A program made the position numbers and the translations under genes. A DNA stretch of 64,000 nucleotides from Sporolituus thermophilus DSM 23256 (GTDB lineage: Bacteria > Bacillota > Negativicutes > Sporomusales > Thermosinaceae). The notes beneath the pieces are model-generated. The model was not told the origin of the DNA. It saw nothing but the letters and a program-made list of their open reading frames with translations, and made no database searches. Below are positions 22,621-31,396 of the stretch, one piece after another (the stretch's first letter is position 1; the number at the start of each line of letters is the position of its first letter). Location of the stretch: positions 1-64,000 of the forward strand of contig NZ_FNBU01000013.1 in NCBI RefSeq assembly GCF_900102435.1, in the 5' to 3' direction.

Positions 22621-23385
22621 CTAGCGGGCCAGGCGGAGCGGCTGACGTTTAGCCTCTTCGGCCTGGTTAGGGCCAATATAACCCTGTTTGACCATGACGG
22701 CCAGAACCACGGCTTGGCGCTGTTTGGCAGCGGTTAAGTTTTCGTAGGGCGAATAAACAGACGGCGCATTGGGCAGGCCGGCCAGCAGGGCGCATTCGGC
22801 CAGATTGAGCTTCGCCGGCTCTTTGCCAAAGTAAACACGGGCGGCGTCATGGATGCCATAAGCGCCGGCGCCGAAATAGATGGTATTGAGGTACATTTCA
22901 AGGATCTCTTCCTTGGAGTAACGCAGTTCCATGTCGATAGCAAGGATTATTTCTTCTAATTTGCGGCCGACCGACTGCTCCTGTGACAGGAAAAGGTTCT
23001 TCACTAACTGTTGGGTAATCGTGCTGCCGCCTTCACGCACCTCGCCGGCCTGAAGATTGACAAGGGCGGCGCGGAGGATGCCCTCAATATCGAAACCGAA
23101 GTGCCGGTAATAACGGCTGTCTTCCACGGCAATGACGGCCTGCTGGAGTGGCAGGGGAATATCGGCCAGCTTAACATAACGCTTTTTGTCCAGCTTAGCT
23201 TCAACGGCACTTTTTAAGGCTACGAGGCGGTACAAGCGGTCCCAGGCGCCGGTTGCGTCGCGGCTTGCTGCGAGTACCTTTTCCACAGAAGGAGTTAAGG
23301 GTTTAACGATACTGCTGCCACCGGCCCACCAAAAGGCGGCTACGAATAACAAAAGAAGAAGAACAAGAAAACGCCTTGTGCGCAT
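22621..23385 (-). CDS. mtgA: Monofunctional peptidoglycan glycosyltransferase
   Basis: 254 residues. One N-terminal membrane anchor (FLVLLLLLFVAAFWWAG) is followed by a GT51 transglycosylase domain that polymerises lipid II into glycan strands. The catalytic glutamate is in VEDSRYYRHFGFD and the second acidic motif region is GGSTITQQLVKN; SKEEILEMYLNTIYFG is also present. There is no transpeptidase domain, so this is the monofunctional form. It is divergent from cwlD, another wall gene. Confidence 0.9.
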   Translation of the reverse strand: MRTRRFLVLLLLLFVAAFWWAGGSSIVKPLTPSVEKVLAASRDATGAWDRLYRLVALKSAVEAKLDKKRYVKLADIPLPLQQAVIAVEDSRYYRHFGFDIEGILRAALVNLQAGEVREGGSTITQQLVKNLFLSQEQSVGRKLEEIILAIDMELRYSKEEILEMYLNTIYFGAGAYGIHDAARVYFGKEPAKLNLAECALLAGLPNAPSVYSPYENLTAAKQRQAVVLAVMVKQGYIGPNQAEEAKRQPLRLAR

Positions 23386-23516
23386 GATTATCTCCTCCGC
23401 TTTTATTGTAGCTTAACTTGTCCCGCTTTGGCTATACTTACCATGGCGGCGCCCGGCATACCCTGCGCCGACTCGGCATAACGATTTAAGGATAGCATAA
23501 GCGGGAGGGGTTGGGT

Positions 23517-24233
23517 ATGCGCATTTTCGCGTTCCGGCGGCGCCTGCTGCTCGCAGCCATGTTCAGCATTGCGGTGGTAGTCCTTAATCTGCTGACCATC
23601 CGGTATTTGGTGGCCGAAGATTGGGAAAAGGTTAATTTGGGGGCGCTGGCCGGCCACAAAATTGCCGTTGACCCGGGCCATGGCGGTATTGACGACGGGG
23701 CGAGCGGCAACGGCGTGGTGGAAAAAGAGGTAACACTCGCCATCAGTTTGAAATTAGCCGACATTTTGCGGCGCCATGGCGCCGAGGTCGTGCTGACCCG
23801 CGACAGCGATACCGACTATTATACCCGCGGCAAGGGCGGCAAACGCAATGACCTCCTTACCCGGGTGGAAATGATTAATAGCTCGGGGGCCGAAGTATTT
23901 ATCAGCATCCATGTCAATTCCATCCGGGGCTCGGCGGCATGGGCGGGAGCGCAAGTTTTCTACAGCCCCAATCTGGAAGCCAACAAGCCGCTGGCTGAAC
24001 TTGTCCAGCGCGCGCTGAAAAATTTTCCGCCCGGAAACAAGCGCCAAGCCAAGCAGGATAAGGAAATCCTTATTCTGAATCAAACCAATATTCCCGGCGT
24101 GCTGGTTGAGACAGGCTTCCTCAGCAACCCGGGCGAGGCGGCGCGTCTTGTCGATGCCGCTTACCAGCAAAAACTGGCAGAGTATATTGCCAAGGCGTTA
24201 GCGCATCATTTTAGCCAAAATGTGGGAAGATAA
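23517..24233 (+). CDS. cwlD: N-acetylmuramoyl-L-alanine amidase, CwlD-like
   Basis: 238 residues: an N-terminal membrane/signal segment, then an Amidase_3 zinc domain. Ligands are His in DPGHGGID, Glu in VVEKEVTL and His in FISIHVNS, with the catalytic Glu in LVETGFLSN. CwlD starts muramic-lactam formation in the spore cortex, so this supports a sporulating organism; a general wall amidase is the alternative. ATG 23517 was preferred to TTG 23511 because of spacing from GGGAGGGG. Confidence 0.8.
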   Translation: MRIFAFRRRLLLAAMFSIAVVVLNLLTIRYLVAEDWEKVNLGALAGHKIAVDPGHGGIDDGASGNGVVEKEVTLAISLKLADILRRHGAEVVLTRDSDTDYYTRGKGGKRNDLLTRVEMINSSGAEVFISIHVNSIRGSAAWAGAQVFYSPNLEANKPLAELVQRALKNFPPGNKRQAKQDKEILILNQTNIPGVLVETGFLSNPGEAARLVDAAYQQKLAEYIAKALAHHFSQNVGR

Positions 24234-24269
24234 AAAACGCTTGTAAAGCGCCGAAAGGGGAGTGATGTC

Positions 24270-25109
24270 ATGCATAAACTGGTTGGGTGTGCGCTTCTGC
24301 CTCATCCGCCGATCATGGTGCCGGAAGTGGGCAAGGGGGAATTGGCCCGCATTAAAGCGACGGTGGCGGCGGCGGAAAAGGCAGCTCAAACGCTGAAAGA
24401 TGCAAATCCGCAGACCGTGGTGCTAATTTCGCCGCATGGGCCGGTCTTTGAAGATGCCGTCAGCATCAGTATTCATCCCCGGTTGAAGGGGAGTCTGGCG
24501 ACTTTTGGCGCGCCGGATGCGGTCGTCGCCTTTGAAACGGACGGGCTTTTAGTGCGGCACATCTTGAAAAAATGCGAACGCCTCGGCGTTAACGTGGTGG
24601 AGCTTACCGACGACGTGGCCAAGATGTATCGGCTTAGTCTGCAGCTTGACCATGGCGCCGTTGTTCCGCTCTATTATTTACAAAAAGCCGGGTTTAAAGG
24701 CCAGCTGGTCCATCTGTCCATGGGCATGCTGCCGTATGAGGAGATGTATACCTTTGGCAAAGCCGTGCAGGCGGCGATTGGCATAGTGGACAAGCGGGTA
24801 GCCGTCATCGCTTCCGGCGACTTGTCGCATCGGCTTACACCCGATGCGCCGGCCGGGTACAGCCCGCACGGCGCCCAATTTGACCAGGCGGTGGTTGAGG
24901 CGCTGCAAAATATGGATGTCAAAGCCCTGCTCAACCTTGACCGCGGCCTTATCGAAGAGGCAGGCGAATGCGGCCTGCGGCCTATTTTCTTTCTTATGGG
25001 CGTAATGGGGGGACTTAATATGACAGCCGACGTTCTGTCCTACGAGGGCCCGTTCGGGGTGGGCTACGCCGTGGCTTTGTTTACTCCCAATGAAAGCAAG
25101 GGGGAATAA
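24270..25109 (+). CDS. amrB: AmmeMemoRadiSam system protein B-like (extradiol-dioxygenase/Memo fold)
   Basis: 279 residues of the LigB class III extradiol-dioxygenase/Memo superfamily. It has [13 protein letters not shown] near the N-terminus, LISPHGPVF, a mid-protein [15 protein letters not shown] and ASGDLSHRL, the positions where the family holds its His metal ligands. The gene is two bases from an AMMECR1 gene and next to a radical SAM gene, the three-part AmmeMemoRadiSam arrangement. Function of the system is not established; a redox or metal-dependent modification is often suspected. Confidence 0.85.
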   Translation: MHKLVGCALLPHPPIMVPEVGKGELARIKATVAAAEKAAQTLKDANPQTVVLISPHGPVFEDAVSISIHPRLKGSLATFGAPDAVVAFETDGLLVRHILKKCERLGVNVVELTDDVAKMYRLSLQLDHGAVVPLYYLQKAGFKGQLVHLSMGMLPYEEMYTFGKAVQAAIGIVDKRVAVIASGDLSHRLTPDAPAGYSPHGAQFDQAVVEALQNMDVKALLNLDRGLIEEAGECGLRPIFFLMGVMGGLNMTADVLSYEGPFGVGYAVALFTPNESKGE

Positions 25110-25111
25110 AA

Positions 25112-25627
25112 ATGCCGGAAGAAAGTGCGCCGGTAGCGCTGGCGCGAAAGAGTTTGGAATACTATCTGCGGCATGGGCGCCCAATGCCGGAACCTGCCGA
25201 CGTGCCGGCAGAGCTGCGCGGTCAGGCGGGCGTCTTCGTGTCGCTAAAAAAGCGGGGCGAGCTGCGCGGCTGCATCGGTACCTTTGCTCCGACGCAGCCT
25301 ACCATTGCCGCCGAAATTATTCAAAACGCCATCAGCGCCGGTACGGGCGACCCCCGGTTCTGGCCGGTGGAGCTTGACGAACTGCCTGAGCTTGACATTT
25401 CGGTCGATATCCTGTCAGAGCCGGAACGGGTGGACAGCCTGGATGAGTTAGATCCGCAAAAATATGGCGTCATTGTCCGGCGGGGGCGCCGCAGCGGCCT
25501 GCTGCTGCCGATGCTGGAAGGGGTCGATACGGTGGCGGAGCAAGTGGCTATTGCCATGCAAAAAGCAGGTATTAAGCCAGATGAGGAAATTGAGCTCTAC
25601 CGGTTTACCGTTACCCGGTACAAGTAG
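25112..25627 (+). CDS. amrA: AmmeMemoRadiSam system protein A (AMMECR1 domain)
   Basis: 171 residues. It shows the AMMECR1 hallmarks: [19 protein letters not shown] with the LRGCIG core, and [22 protein letters not shown]. It follows the Memo-like gene after only two bases and ends ten bases before the radical SAM gene, so the three are one operon. The human AMMECR1 homologue is of unresolved function; no enzymatic role is proven for the bacterial protein. Confidence 0.93.
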   Translation: MPEESAPVALARKSLEYYLRHGRPMPEPADVPAELRGQAGVFVSLKKRGELRGCIGTFAPTQPTIAAEIIQNAISAGTGDPRFWPVELDELPELDISVDILSEPERVDSLDELDPQKYGVIVRRGRRSGLLLPMLEGVDTVAEQVAIAMQKAGIKPDEEIELYRFTVTRYK

Positions 25628-25637
25628 GCGGTTGAAC

Positions 25638-26627
25638 ATGCGCGAAGCTCTGTACTATGAAGCTTGTTCCAGCGGCGCTATCTGCCGGCTGTGTCCTAAG
25701 CAATGCATCATACCTGCCGGACGGACAGGTTTTTGCCGCGTAAGGAAAAATATCGGCGGCAAGTTGTATACTGCCAATTACGCGTGCGTTTCTTCTTATG
25801 GCTTAGATCCGATTGAGAAAAAGCCGCTTTATCACTTCTACCCAGGCAGTATGATTTTCTCCATCGGTACTTGGGGTTGCAATTTTGCCTGCCAATTTTG
25901 CCAAAACTGGGAGATTGCGCAAGCAACTCCCGCAACAATCGAAATGGCCCCGGAGATAGCGGTTGCCATGGCCGTGCGGGCCGGACAAGGCAATATCGGC
26001 ATTGCTTATACCTATTCCGAGCCCAGCGTGTGGTATGAATATATTCTCGATACCGCCCAGGCGGCGCGCGCGGCGGGGCTCAAAAATGTATTGGTAACCA
26101 ATGGTTTTATCAACCCGGAACCCCTGCGGCGGCTTTTACCGTATATTGACGCCATGAATATCGATGTTAAAGCATTTAATAGCGAGTTTTACCATCAAGT
26201 ATGCGCCGGGGAACTAACCCAGGTAAAGCGCACGGTTGAATTGGCCGCCGCGGCCTGCCATGTAGAGATTACGACGCTTGTTGTTCCGGGACTTAATGAC
26301 CGGGAGGAAGAACTGGTCGAACTGGCCAAATGGCTAGGGGGTATCAGTAAAGATATACCGCTGCACTTTTCCCGTTACTTTCCCCAGTATAAAATGACGG
26401 TGCCGCCAACGCCGCTGACGACCCTCAACCGCGCCTATGAACTGGCCAGGCAGCATCTGCATTATGTCTATCTGGGTAATATTGGCGGCAGCGGTATAAA
26501 TACGCACTGTCCCGTCTGCGATAAGCTGGTGATTGACCGCCTGTGGCGGGATAGTCGCCTTACATCCGATAAAAAGTGCCCCCAATGCGGGAGCATGATT
26601 GCAATTATTGGCGAGGTCTTCTTCTAG
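25638..26627 (+). CDS. amrS: AmmeMemoRadiSam system radical SAM enzyme
   Basis: 329 residues. Cys81, Cys85 and Cys88 form the CX3CX2C [4Fe-4S] site in GCNFACQFCQNWE. An N-terminal cysteine group (C16RLCPKQC23) and a C-terminal zinc-ribbon-like pair (CPVC...CPQC) flank the TIM-barrel. It resembles pyruvate-formate-lyase-activating-type enzymes. The frame is open further upstream across amrA, but ATG 25638, just after the amrA stop, gives the family N-terminus. Its 3' end is part of a terminator stem. Confidence 0.93.
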   Translation: MREALYYEACSSGAICRLCPKQCIIPAGRTGFCRVRKNIGGKLYTANYACVSSYGLDPIEKKPLYHFYPGSMIFSIGTWGCNFACQFCQNWEIAQATPATIEMAPEIAVAMAVRAGQGNIGIAYTYSEPSVWYEYILDTAQAARAAGLKNVLVTNGFINPEPLRRLLPYIDAMNIDVKAFNSEFYHQVCAGELTQVKRTVELAAAACHVEITTLVVPGLNDREEELVELAKWLGGISKDIPLHFSRYFPQYKMTVPPTPLTTLNRAYELARQHLHYVYLGNIGGSGINTHCPVCDKLVIDRLWRDSRLTSDKKCPQCGSMIAIIGEVFF

Positions 26628-26640
26628 AAGATCTCTTTTT
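26613..26640 (+). terminator. Terminator overlapping the 3' end of amrS
   Basis: GAGGTCTTCT (26613-26622) pairs with AGAAGATCTC (26626-26635) through a TCT loop with one G-T pair, then T5. The amrS stop codon lies inside the structure. Confidence 0.85.
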
Positions 26641-26712
26641 TAGAAAGTATAAGTTTATAACCGCGGGGGATATAGACATAAATTGGCGCAACACAGCATG
26701 AAAACCGATTTT

Positions 26713-26794
26713 TAACCACGGAGAACACAGAGGCGCGATATTCATCGCGCTAAAGATTAAAGAAAAAAAATATTCCTCCGCGTCCTCTGCGGTT
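26713..26794. repeat. Imperfect inverted repeat resembling a dispersed intergenic repeat
   Basis: The left end AACCACGGAGAACACAGAGG and the right end CCTCCGCGTCCTCTGCGGTT are imperfect inverses. Between them is a perfect 7-bp hairpin (GCGCGAT at 26733-26739, ATCGCGC at 26744-26750) and an A-rich stretch. The ACCACGGAG/ACACAGAGG wording is typical of a short repeat seen in many bacterial genomes. It fills most of the 308-base gap between amrS and argC. No transposase is present. Confidence 0.6.
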
Positions 26795-26875
26795 CTATAT
26801 ATTCCGTTTTGAAGTTGCCATTTTCAGGGTAGGCGCGTATGCGCTTTTTTTATTTTCGTTAGCTGGAAAAAAGTA

Positions 26876-26905
26876 TTGAATTAATATGCGGAATGAATGT
26901 ATAAT
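26876..26905 (+). promoter_or_regulatory. Promoter of the arg operon
   Basis: TTGAAT (26876-26881), 18-base spacer, TATAAT (26900-26905), then argC GTG at 26936. The AT-rich stretch with TGAAT steps (26877-26910) resembles, but does not clearly match, an ArgR/AhrC box. Just upstream, GCGC-GTAT-GCGC followed by T7 (26833-26851) is a very short terminator-like stem. Confidence 0.7.
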
Positions 26906-26935
26906 TATAAATAAATTAACAAGGGAGGTTCGCTT

Positions 26936-27970
26936 GTGAGGGTTAGTATCATTGGGGCAACCGGTTATACCGGTGAAGAACTGTTACGGATTTTGGCAAA
27001 CCACCCGGCAGCCGAAATTAAATATCTTACTTCGGAAAGTCAAACCGGCGCGAAGATCGACAGTATATACCCCCATTTTAATCACTTTTATGACCAAGCA
27101 CTGGTAAATTTGGCCGACTTGGATAAAATCGTCGCCGATAGTGATGTTTTATTCATCGCGCTTCCCCATGGCCACGCCATGGAAATAGGAAAAAAAGTAA
27201 GCGGTCAGGGCGTCAAAGTGATTGATTTAGGCGCAGATTACCGTTTTAAAGATACAGCGGTTTATGAAAAATGGTACAAAATACCCCACGTTCATCCCGA
27301 TGCCAAAGCGGTATACGGCCTAACTGAGTTGTATCGCGAAGCGGTGCGTACGGCCGACATTGTCGCAAATCCCGGCTGTTATACGACGGCCAGTATCTTA
27401 ACCTTAGCGCCGCTTGTCAAAAATAAACTGATTGACCTGACCTCCATTGTCGTTGATGCCAAATCCGGCATATCGGGAGCAGGCCGGGGGTTAAATTTAA
27501 CCCACCATTTACCGGAGGCTTTTGAAAACGTTAAGGCCTATAACATTGCCGGCCACCGTCATACGCCGGAAATTGAACAGGCTTTGTCCGAGTTAGCCGG
27601 CAGCCAGGTGGTCATTAGCTTTACGCCTCATCTCATTCCCATGTCACGAGGCATCCTGAGCACCTGCTATGCCCGGCTTCTTGACGGGGTGACGGCCAGC
27701 GTGGTCGACGAAGCGTTCCATGCCTTATACGGGCAGGAGTATTTCATCCGCCTGCTGGGCCGGGGCGGTTATCCGGCCACCAAAAATACCCGGGGTTCGA
27801 ATTTCTGCGACCTTGGTTGGCATATCGACACCCGTACCGGCCGGGTTATCGTGGTAGCGGCGATTGACAACCTGGTCAAAGGAGCGGCCGGTCAGGCTGT
27901 GCAAAACCTGAATGTCATGTTTGGCCTTGAAGAGCGGACCGGCCTGACCCAAGCGCCGCTTTATCCATAG
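26936..27970 (+). CDS. argC: N-acetyl-gamma-glutamyl-phosphate reductase
   Basis: 344 residues from GTG after AAGGGAGG. Third step of arginine synthesis: NADPH reduction of N-acetylglutamyl phosphate to the semialdehyde. It has the nucleotide-binding start VSIIGATGYTGEELLRIL and the active-site cysteine in VANPGCYTTA. First gene of argC-J-B-D-F-G-H. Confidence 0.97.
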   Translation: MRVSIIGATGYTGEELLRILANHPAAEIKYLTSESQTGAKIDSIYPHFNHFYDQALVNLADLDKIVADSDVLFIALPHGHAMEIGKKVSGQGVKVIDLGADYRFKDTAVYEKWYKIPHVHPDAKAVYGLTELYREAVRTADIVANPGCYTTASILTLAPLVKNKLIDLTSIVVDAKSGISGAGRGLNLTHHLPEAFENVKAYNIAGHRHTPEIEQALSELAGSQVVISFTPHLIPMSRGILSTCYARLLDGVTASVVDEAFHALYGQEYFIRLLGRGGYPATKNTRGSNFCDLGWHIDTRTGRVIVVAAIDNLVKGAAGQAVQNLNVMFGLEERTGLTQAPLYP

Positions 27971-28011
27971 TATTATTTGTTTTAACGCACGCGATAAATG
28001 GAGGCGATTAT

Positions 28012-29220
28012 ATGCTTAAAGAAATAGGCGGAGGAATTACCGCGCCCAAAGGGTTCATGGCGGCAGGCGTAAAAGCGGGCATTAAAAAGAGCGGCAAAGA
28101 GGACATTGCCCTTATTTACAGCAAAACACCGGCCAGCGCTGCCGCCCTGTTTACGACCAACGCCATGGCTGCCGCGCCGGTTATTGTGTCCCGCCAGGCG
28201 GTAAAACACGGGACAGCCCGGGCGATTGTCATAAACTCCGGTTGTGCCAATGCCTGTACCGGACCGCAAGGACTTGCCGACGCACGGACAATGGCTGAGT
28301 TAACGGCCACGGTGTTGGGGGTAGCCCCCCACGAGGTTTTGGTAGCCTCGACCGGTATCATCGGCGTCCATCTGCCGATGGATAAAATAGCGGCCGGCAT
28401 TAAACAGGCGGCGGCCGAGCTGTCGGAAACCGGCCAGGAAAAAGCGCTGCAGGCCATTATGACGACAGATACCTTTCCTAAATCCTGTGCCTATGAGTTT
28501 ATGCTCAGCGGCGTACCGGTACGCATCGGCGGCATGGCGAAAGGGGCAGGCATGATCCATCCCAATATGGCGACCATGCTGGCCTTTGTTACAACCGATG
28601 CGGCGGTTGCCGCGCCTGTACTACAAAAAGCGTTAATCGAAGCGGTTAATCTTTCTTTTAATATGATTTCGGTTGACGGCGATACCAGTACTAACGATAT
28701 GGTGGGCGTACTGGCCAATGGCCAGGCCGGCGCTCCGGTGATCGATAACGCCGATAGCGAGGAGTATCGTATTTTTGCCGCCGCGTTAAAGGCCGTCTGC
28801 ATCAATTTAGCGAAACAAATCGTCCGCGATGGCGAGGGGGCGACCAAATTTCTCGAGATTACCGTAACCGGCGCCGAAACCTTTTCGCAGGCGAAACAGG
28901 CGGCGATGGCCGTAGCGAAATCGCCGCTGGTGAAAACCGCGTTTTTCGGGGAGGATCCCAACTGGGGCCGTATTCTCTGTGCCGTCGGCTACTCGGGGGT
29001 GCCCGTACAAAGCGAAAAAACAGCGCTGGCGATCGGCGGCATCCCCATCGTCAGAAGCGGTATGGCGACCAGTTTTGACGAGCAAGCGCTAAGAAAAGTA
29101 ATGAGCGCGCGGGATATTGCCATAACAATTGACCTAGGTTTGGGCCCGGCAGCGGCCACGGTTTGGACCTGCGACTTTTCCTACGAGTACGTCAAGATCA
29201 ACGGCGAGTATCATACTTAA
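28012..29220 (+). CDS. argJ: Glutamate N-acetyltransferase / amino-acid acetyltransferase
   Basis: 402 residues. It transfers the acetyl group from N-acetylornithine to glutamate, recycling acetyl in arginine synthesis. The precursor self-cleaves at the conserved Met-Ala-Thr-Met-Leu; Thr188 in HPNMATML becomes the N-terminal nucleophile of the beta chain. Whether it also uses acetyl-CoA (bifunctional form) cannot be told from sequence alone; no argA is nearby. Confidence 0.97.
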   Translation: MLKEIGGGITAPKGFMAAGVKAGIKKSGKEDIALIYSKTPASAAALFTTNAMAAAPVIVSRQAVKHGTARAIVINSGCANACTGPQGLADARTMAELTATVLGVAPHEVLVASTGIIGVHLPMDKIAAGIKQAAAELSETGQEKALQAIMTTDTFPKSCAYEFMLSGVPVRIGGMAKGAGMIHPNMATMLAFVTTDAAVAAPVLQKALIEAVNLSFNMISVDGDTSTNDMVGVLANGQAGAPVIDNADSEEYRIFAAALKAVCINLAKQIVRDGEGATKFLEITVTGAETFSQAKQAAMAVAKSPLVKTAFFGEDPNWGRILCAVGYSGVPVQSEKTALAIGGIPIVRSGMATSFDEQALRKVMSARDIAITIDLGLGPAAATVWTCDFSYEYVKINGEYHT

Positions 29221-29238
29221 GCCGGAAAGGGGAGCGGC

Positions 29239-30126
29239 ATGATTAATTTTGTGGAAAAAGCAGCGGTGCTCATCGAAGCACTGCCCTATATCCAAAAGTT
29301 TGCCGGCAAAACCATCGTCGTAAAATATGGCGGTAATGCCATGATTAATGAACAGCTGAAAGCGAAGGTCATCCAGGATATTATCCTGATGAAGGCAGTA
29401 GGCATGCGGTTGGTCGTCGTCCACGGCGGGGGACCGGAAATCACGGCGATGCTGAAACAGGTGGGCAAGCAGTCTACCTTTGTCAGCGGCCTCAGGGTAA
29501 CAGACGCGGAGACGATGGCGATCGCGGAAATGGTCCTTGTTGGCAAAACCAATACCGAGATCGTCAGTTTATTGAATAAGTATGGTGCCAAAGCGGTAGG
29601 ATTAAACGGCAAGGATGCTAGTCTAATTGTGGCGCAAAAACATTTGGCCAAGGTCTACGATGGCGATGCGGTCAAAGAAGTTGACATCGGCTTTGTTGGC
29701 GATGTGGCCCAGATTAATCCCGGTATTTTGTTTACCCTGCTGGAACAGGATTATATTCCGGTAATTGCCCCGATTGGCGTCGGTATAGGCGGTGAAAGCT
29801 ACAATATCAATGCCGATTACGTAGCCGGGGAAATTGCCGGCGCCCTGGCAGCCGAGAAACTACTGCTGCTTACTGATGTCGAAGGGATTTACCGGGATTA
29901 TCATGATAAAGCTACTTTTATTTCCACCCTTACCTTAACCGAAGCGCAGGCGATGATTAAACAGGGTACCATTGACGGCGGCATGATTCCCAAGGTGGAG
30001 GCCTGTCTTAAAGCACTGGCAGGGGGAGCGCGGAAAACACACATTATTGATGGCCGCCAACCCCATTCCCTGCTGCTGGAAGTTTTCACCGACAAGGGCG
30101 CCGGTACCGAAATCGTCAAAGGGTAA
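29239..30126 (+). CDS. argB: Acetylglutamate kinase
   Basis: 295 residues. It phosphorylates N-acetylglutamate. The amino-acid-kinase motifs VVKYGGNAM and VVHGGGPEI are at the N-terminus, and the length and N-terminal helix ([17 protein letters not shown]) match the hexameric, arginine-inhibited type, which suggests feedback control at this step. Confidence 0.97.
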   Translation: MINFVEKAAVLIEALPYIQKFAGKTIVVKYGGNAMINEQLKAKVIQDIILMKAVGMRLVVVHGGGPEITAMLKQVGKQSTFVSGLRVTDAETMAIAEMVLVGKTNTEIVSLLNKYGAKAVGLNGKDASLIVAQKHLAKVYDGDAVKEVDIGFVGDVAQINPGILFTLLEQDYIPVIAPIGVGIGGESYNINADYVAGEIAGALAAEKLLLLTDVEGIYRDYHDKATFISTLTLTEAQAMIKQGTIDGGMIPKVEACLKALAGGARKTHIIDGRQPHSLLLEVFTDKGAGTEIVKG

Positions 30127-30140
30127 AAGGAGTGAGCCGC

Positions 30141-31331
30141 GTGGATAAAGCTGAAGTGCAAGCTATTGACAAACGGCATTATATGCCGGTGTTTAGTCGT
30201 TATGATGTAGTGTTGTCCCATGGTGACGGGCCGTATGTGTATGATACCGAGGGCAAAAAATATCTGGACTTTTTGGCCGGTATCGCGGTGAACGTGCTGG
30301 GGCATGCCCACCCGGCGTTAGTGGCCGCCATTACTGTGCAGGCCGGCAAGCTCATTCATTGCACCAACCTCTACTATACGGAAGAACAGGCCAAGCTCGT
30401 GCAAACGTTGGCTCAGCTAAGCGGACTAAATAAGGTATTTTTGGCCAATAGCGGCGCGGAAGCGAACGAAGGGGCGATCAAGCTGGCCCGTAAATATGGC
30501 AAACAGCTAAATGCCGACCGGGTAGAAATTATCACTGCCGAGAATTCTTTCCATGGCCGCACGCTGGCCACCTTGACGGCGACGGCCCAGCCTAAATACC
30601 AGCATGGCTATGAGCCGCTGCCGCCAGGGTTTAAATATGTGCCGTACAATGACTTGGCGGCGCTCGAACGCGCCCTGTCCGCTAAGACGTGTGCCGTCAT
30701 GCTGGAACCAATCCAGGGCGAGGGCGGGATTAACATTCCTGATGACGGTTATTTGCAGGGGGTCCGCGAATTGTGCGATTCTTACGGCGCCCTGCTGATT
30801 TTTGACGAAATTCAAACCGGTATGGGCCGTACCGGTAAAATGTTTGCCTACCAGCACACGGATGTTAAGCCTGACATTCTTACCGTAGCCAAAGGATTAG
30901 GCGGCGGTGTGCCAATCGGCGCGATATTGGCGACCGACCGAGTGGCTTCGGCCTTCGGTCCCGGCGATCATGGTTCGACTTTTGGCGGCAATCCGCTCGC
31001 CTGCGCCGCCGCTAATGCCGTGTTAGCCGTTATTACTTCGGAAGACTTGCCAGGCAATGCGGAGCGGACGGGGCAGTATATGCTGGGCGAGCTGGCCAAA
31101 CTGCAGGCTAAATACCCGGCCATCATCAGCGAGGTACGCGGCAAGGGTTTGATGATTGGTGTAAAGTTAAGCCAACCTGGCCGCGAAATTGTCAATAAGT
31201 GTTTGGAGCAAGGTGCGCTGATTAATTGCACGGCCGGCGATGTGCTCCGTTTCGTCCCGCCGCTAACTATTAATAAGGAGCATGTTGATGAAATGATTGA
31301 CATTTTAGATAAAGTAATTGGCAGTTTATAG
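30141..31331 (+). CDS. argD: Acetylornithine aminotransferase
   Basis: 396 residues. PLP-dependent conversion of N-acetylglutamate semialdehyde to N-acetylornithine. It has NSGAEANEGAIKLARK, the LIFDEIQTGMGRTGKMFAYQ cofactor region and the PLP lysine in TVAKGLGGGVPIGA. A GTG at 30132 overlaps the Shine-Dalgarno AAAAGGAG, so GTG 30141 was chosen. Confidence 0.95.
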   Translation: MDKAEVQAIDKRHYMPVFSRYDVVLSHGDGPYVYDTEGKKYLDFLAGIAVNVLGHAHPALVAAITVQAGKLIHCTNLYYTEEQAKLVQTLAQLSGLNKVFLANSGAEANEGAIKLARKYGKQLNADRVEIITAENSFHGRTLATLTATAQPKYQHGYEPLPPGFKYVPYNDLAALERALSAKTCAVMLEPIQGEGGINIPDDGYLQGVRELCDSYGALLIFDEIQTGMGRTGKMFAYQHTDVKPDILTVAKGLGGGVPIGAILATDRVASAFGPGDHGSTFGGNPLACAAANAVLAVITSEDLPGNAERTGQYMLGELAKLQAKYPAIISEVRGKGLMIGVKLSQPGREIVNKCLEQGALINCTAGDVLRFVPPLTINKEHVDEMIDILDKVIGSL

Positions 31332-31341
31332 GAAAAATATT

Positions 31342-31371
31342 TTGACATAAATATACATGTGATTGTATTAT
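31342..31371 (+). promoter_or_regulatory. Second promoter, before argF, with small palindrome
   Basis: TTGACA (31342-31347) and TATTAT (31366-31371) at 18-base spacing lie between argD and argF. The spacer holds ATACA-tgtgat-TGTAT (31353-31368), an inverted repeat that could be an operator. This would let argFGH be expressed apart from argCJBD. Confidence 0.6.
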
Positions 31372-31396
31372 TATAAAATGGGGGAGGCCAGTGGTC

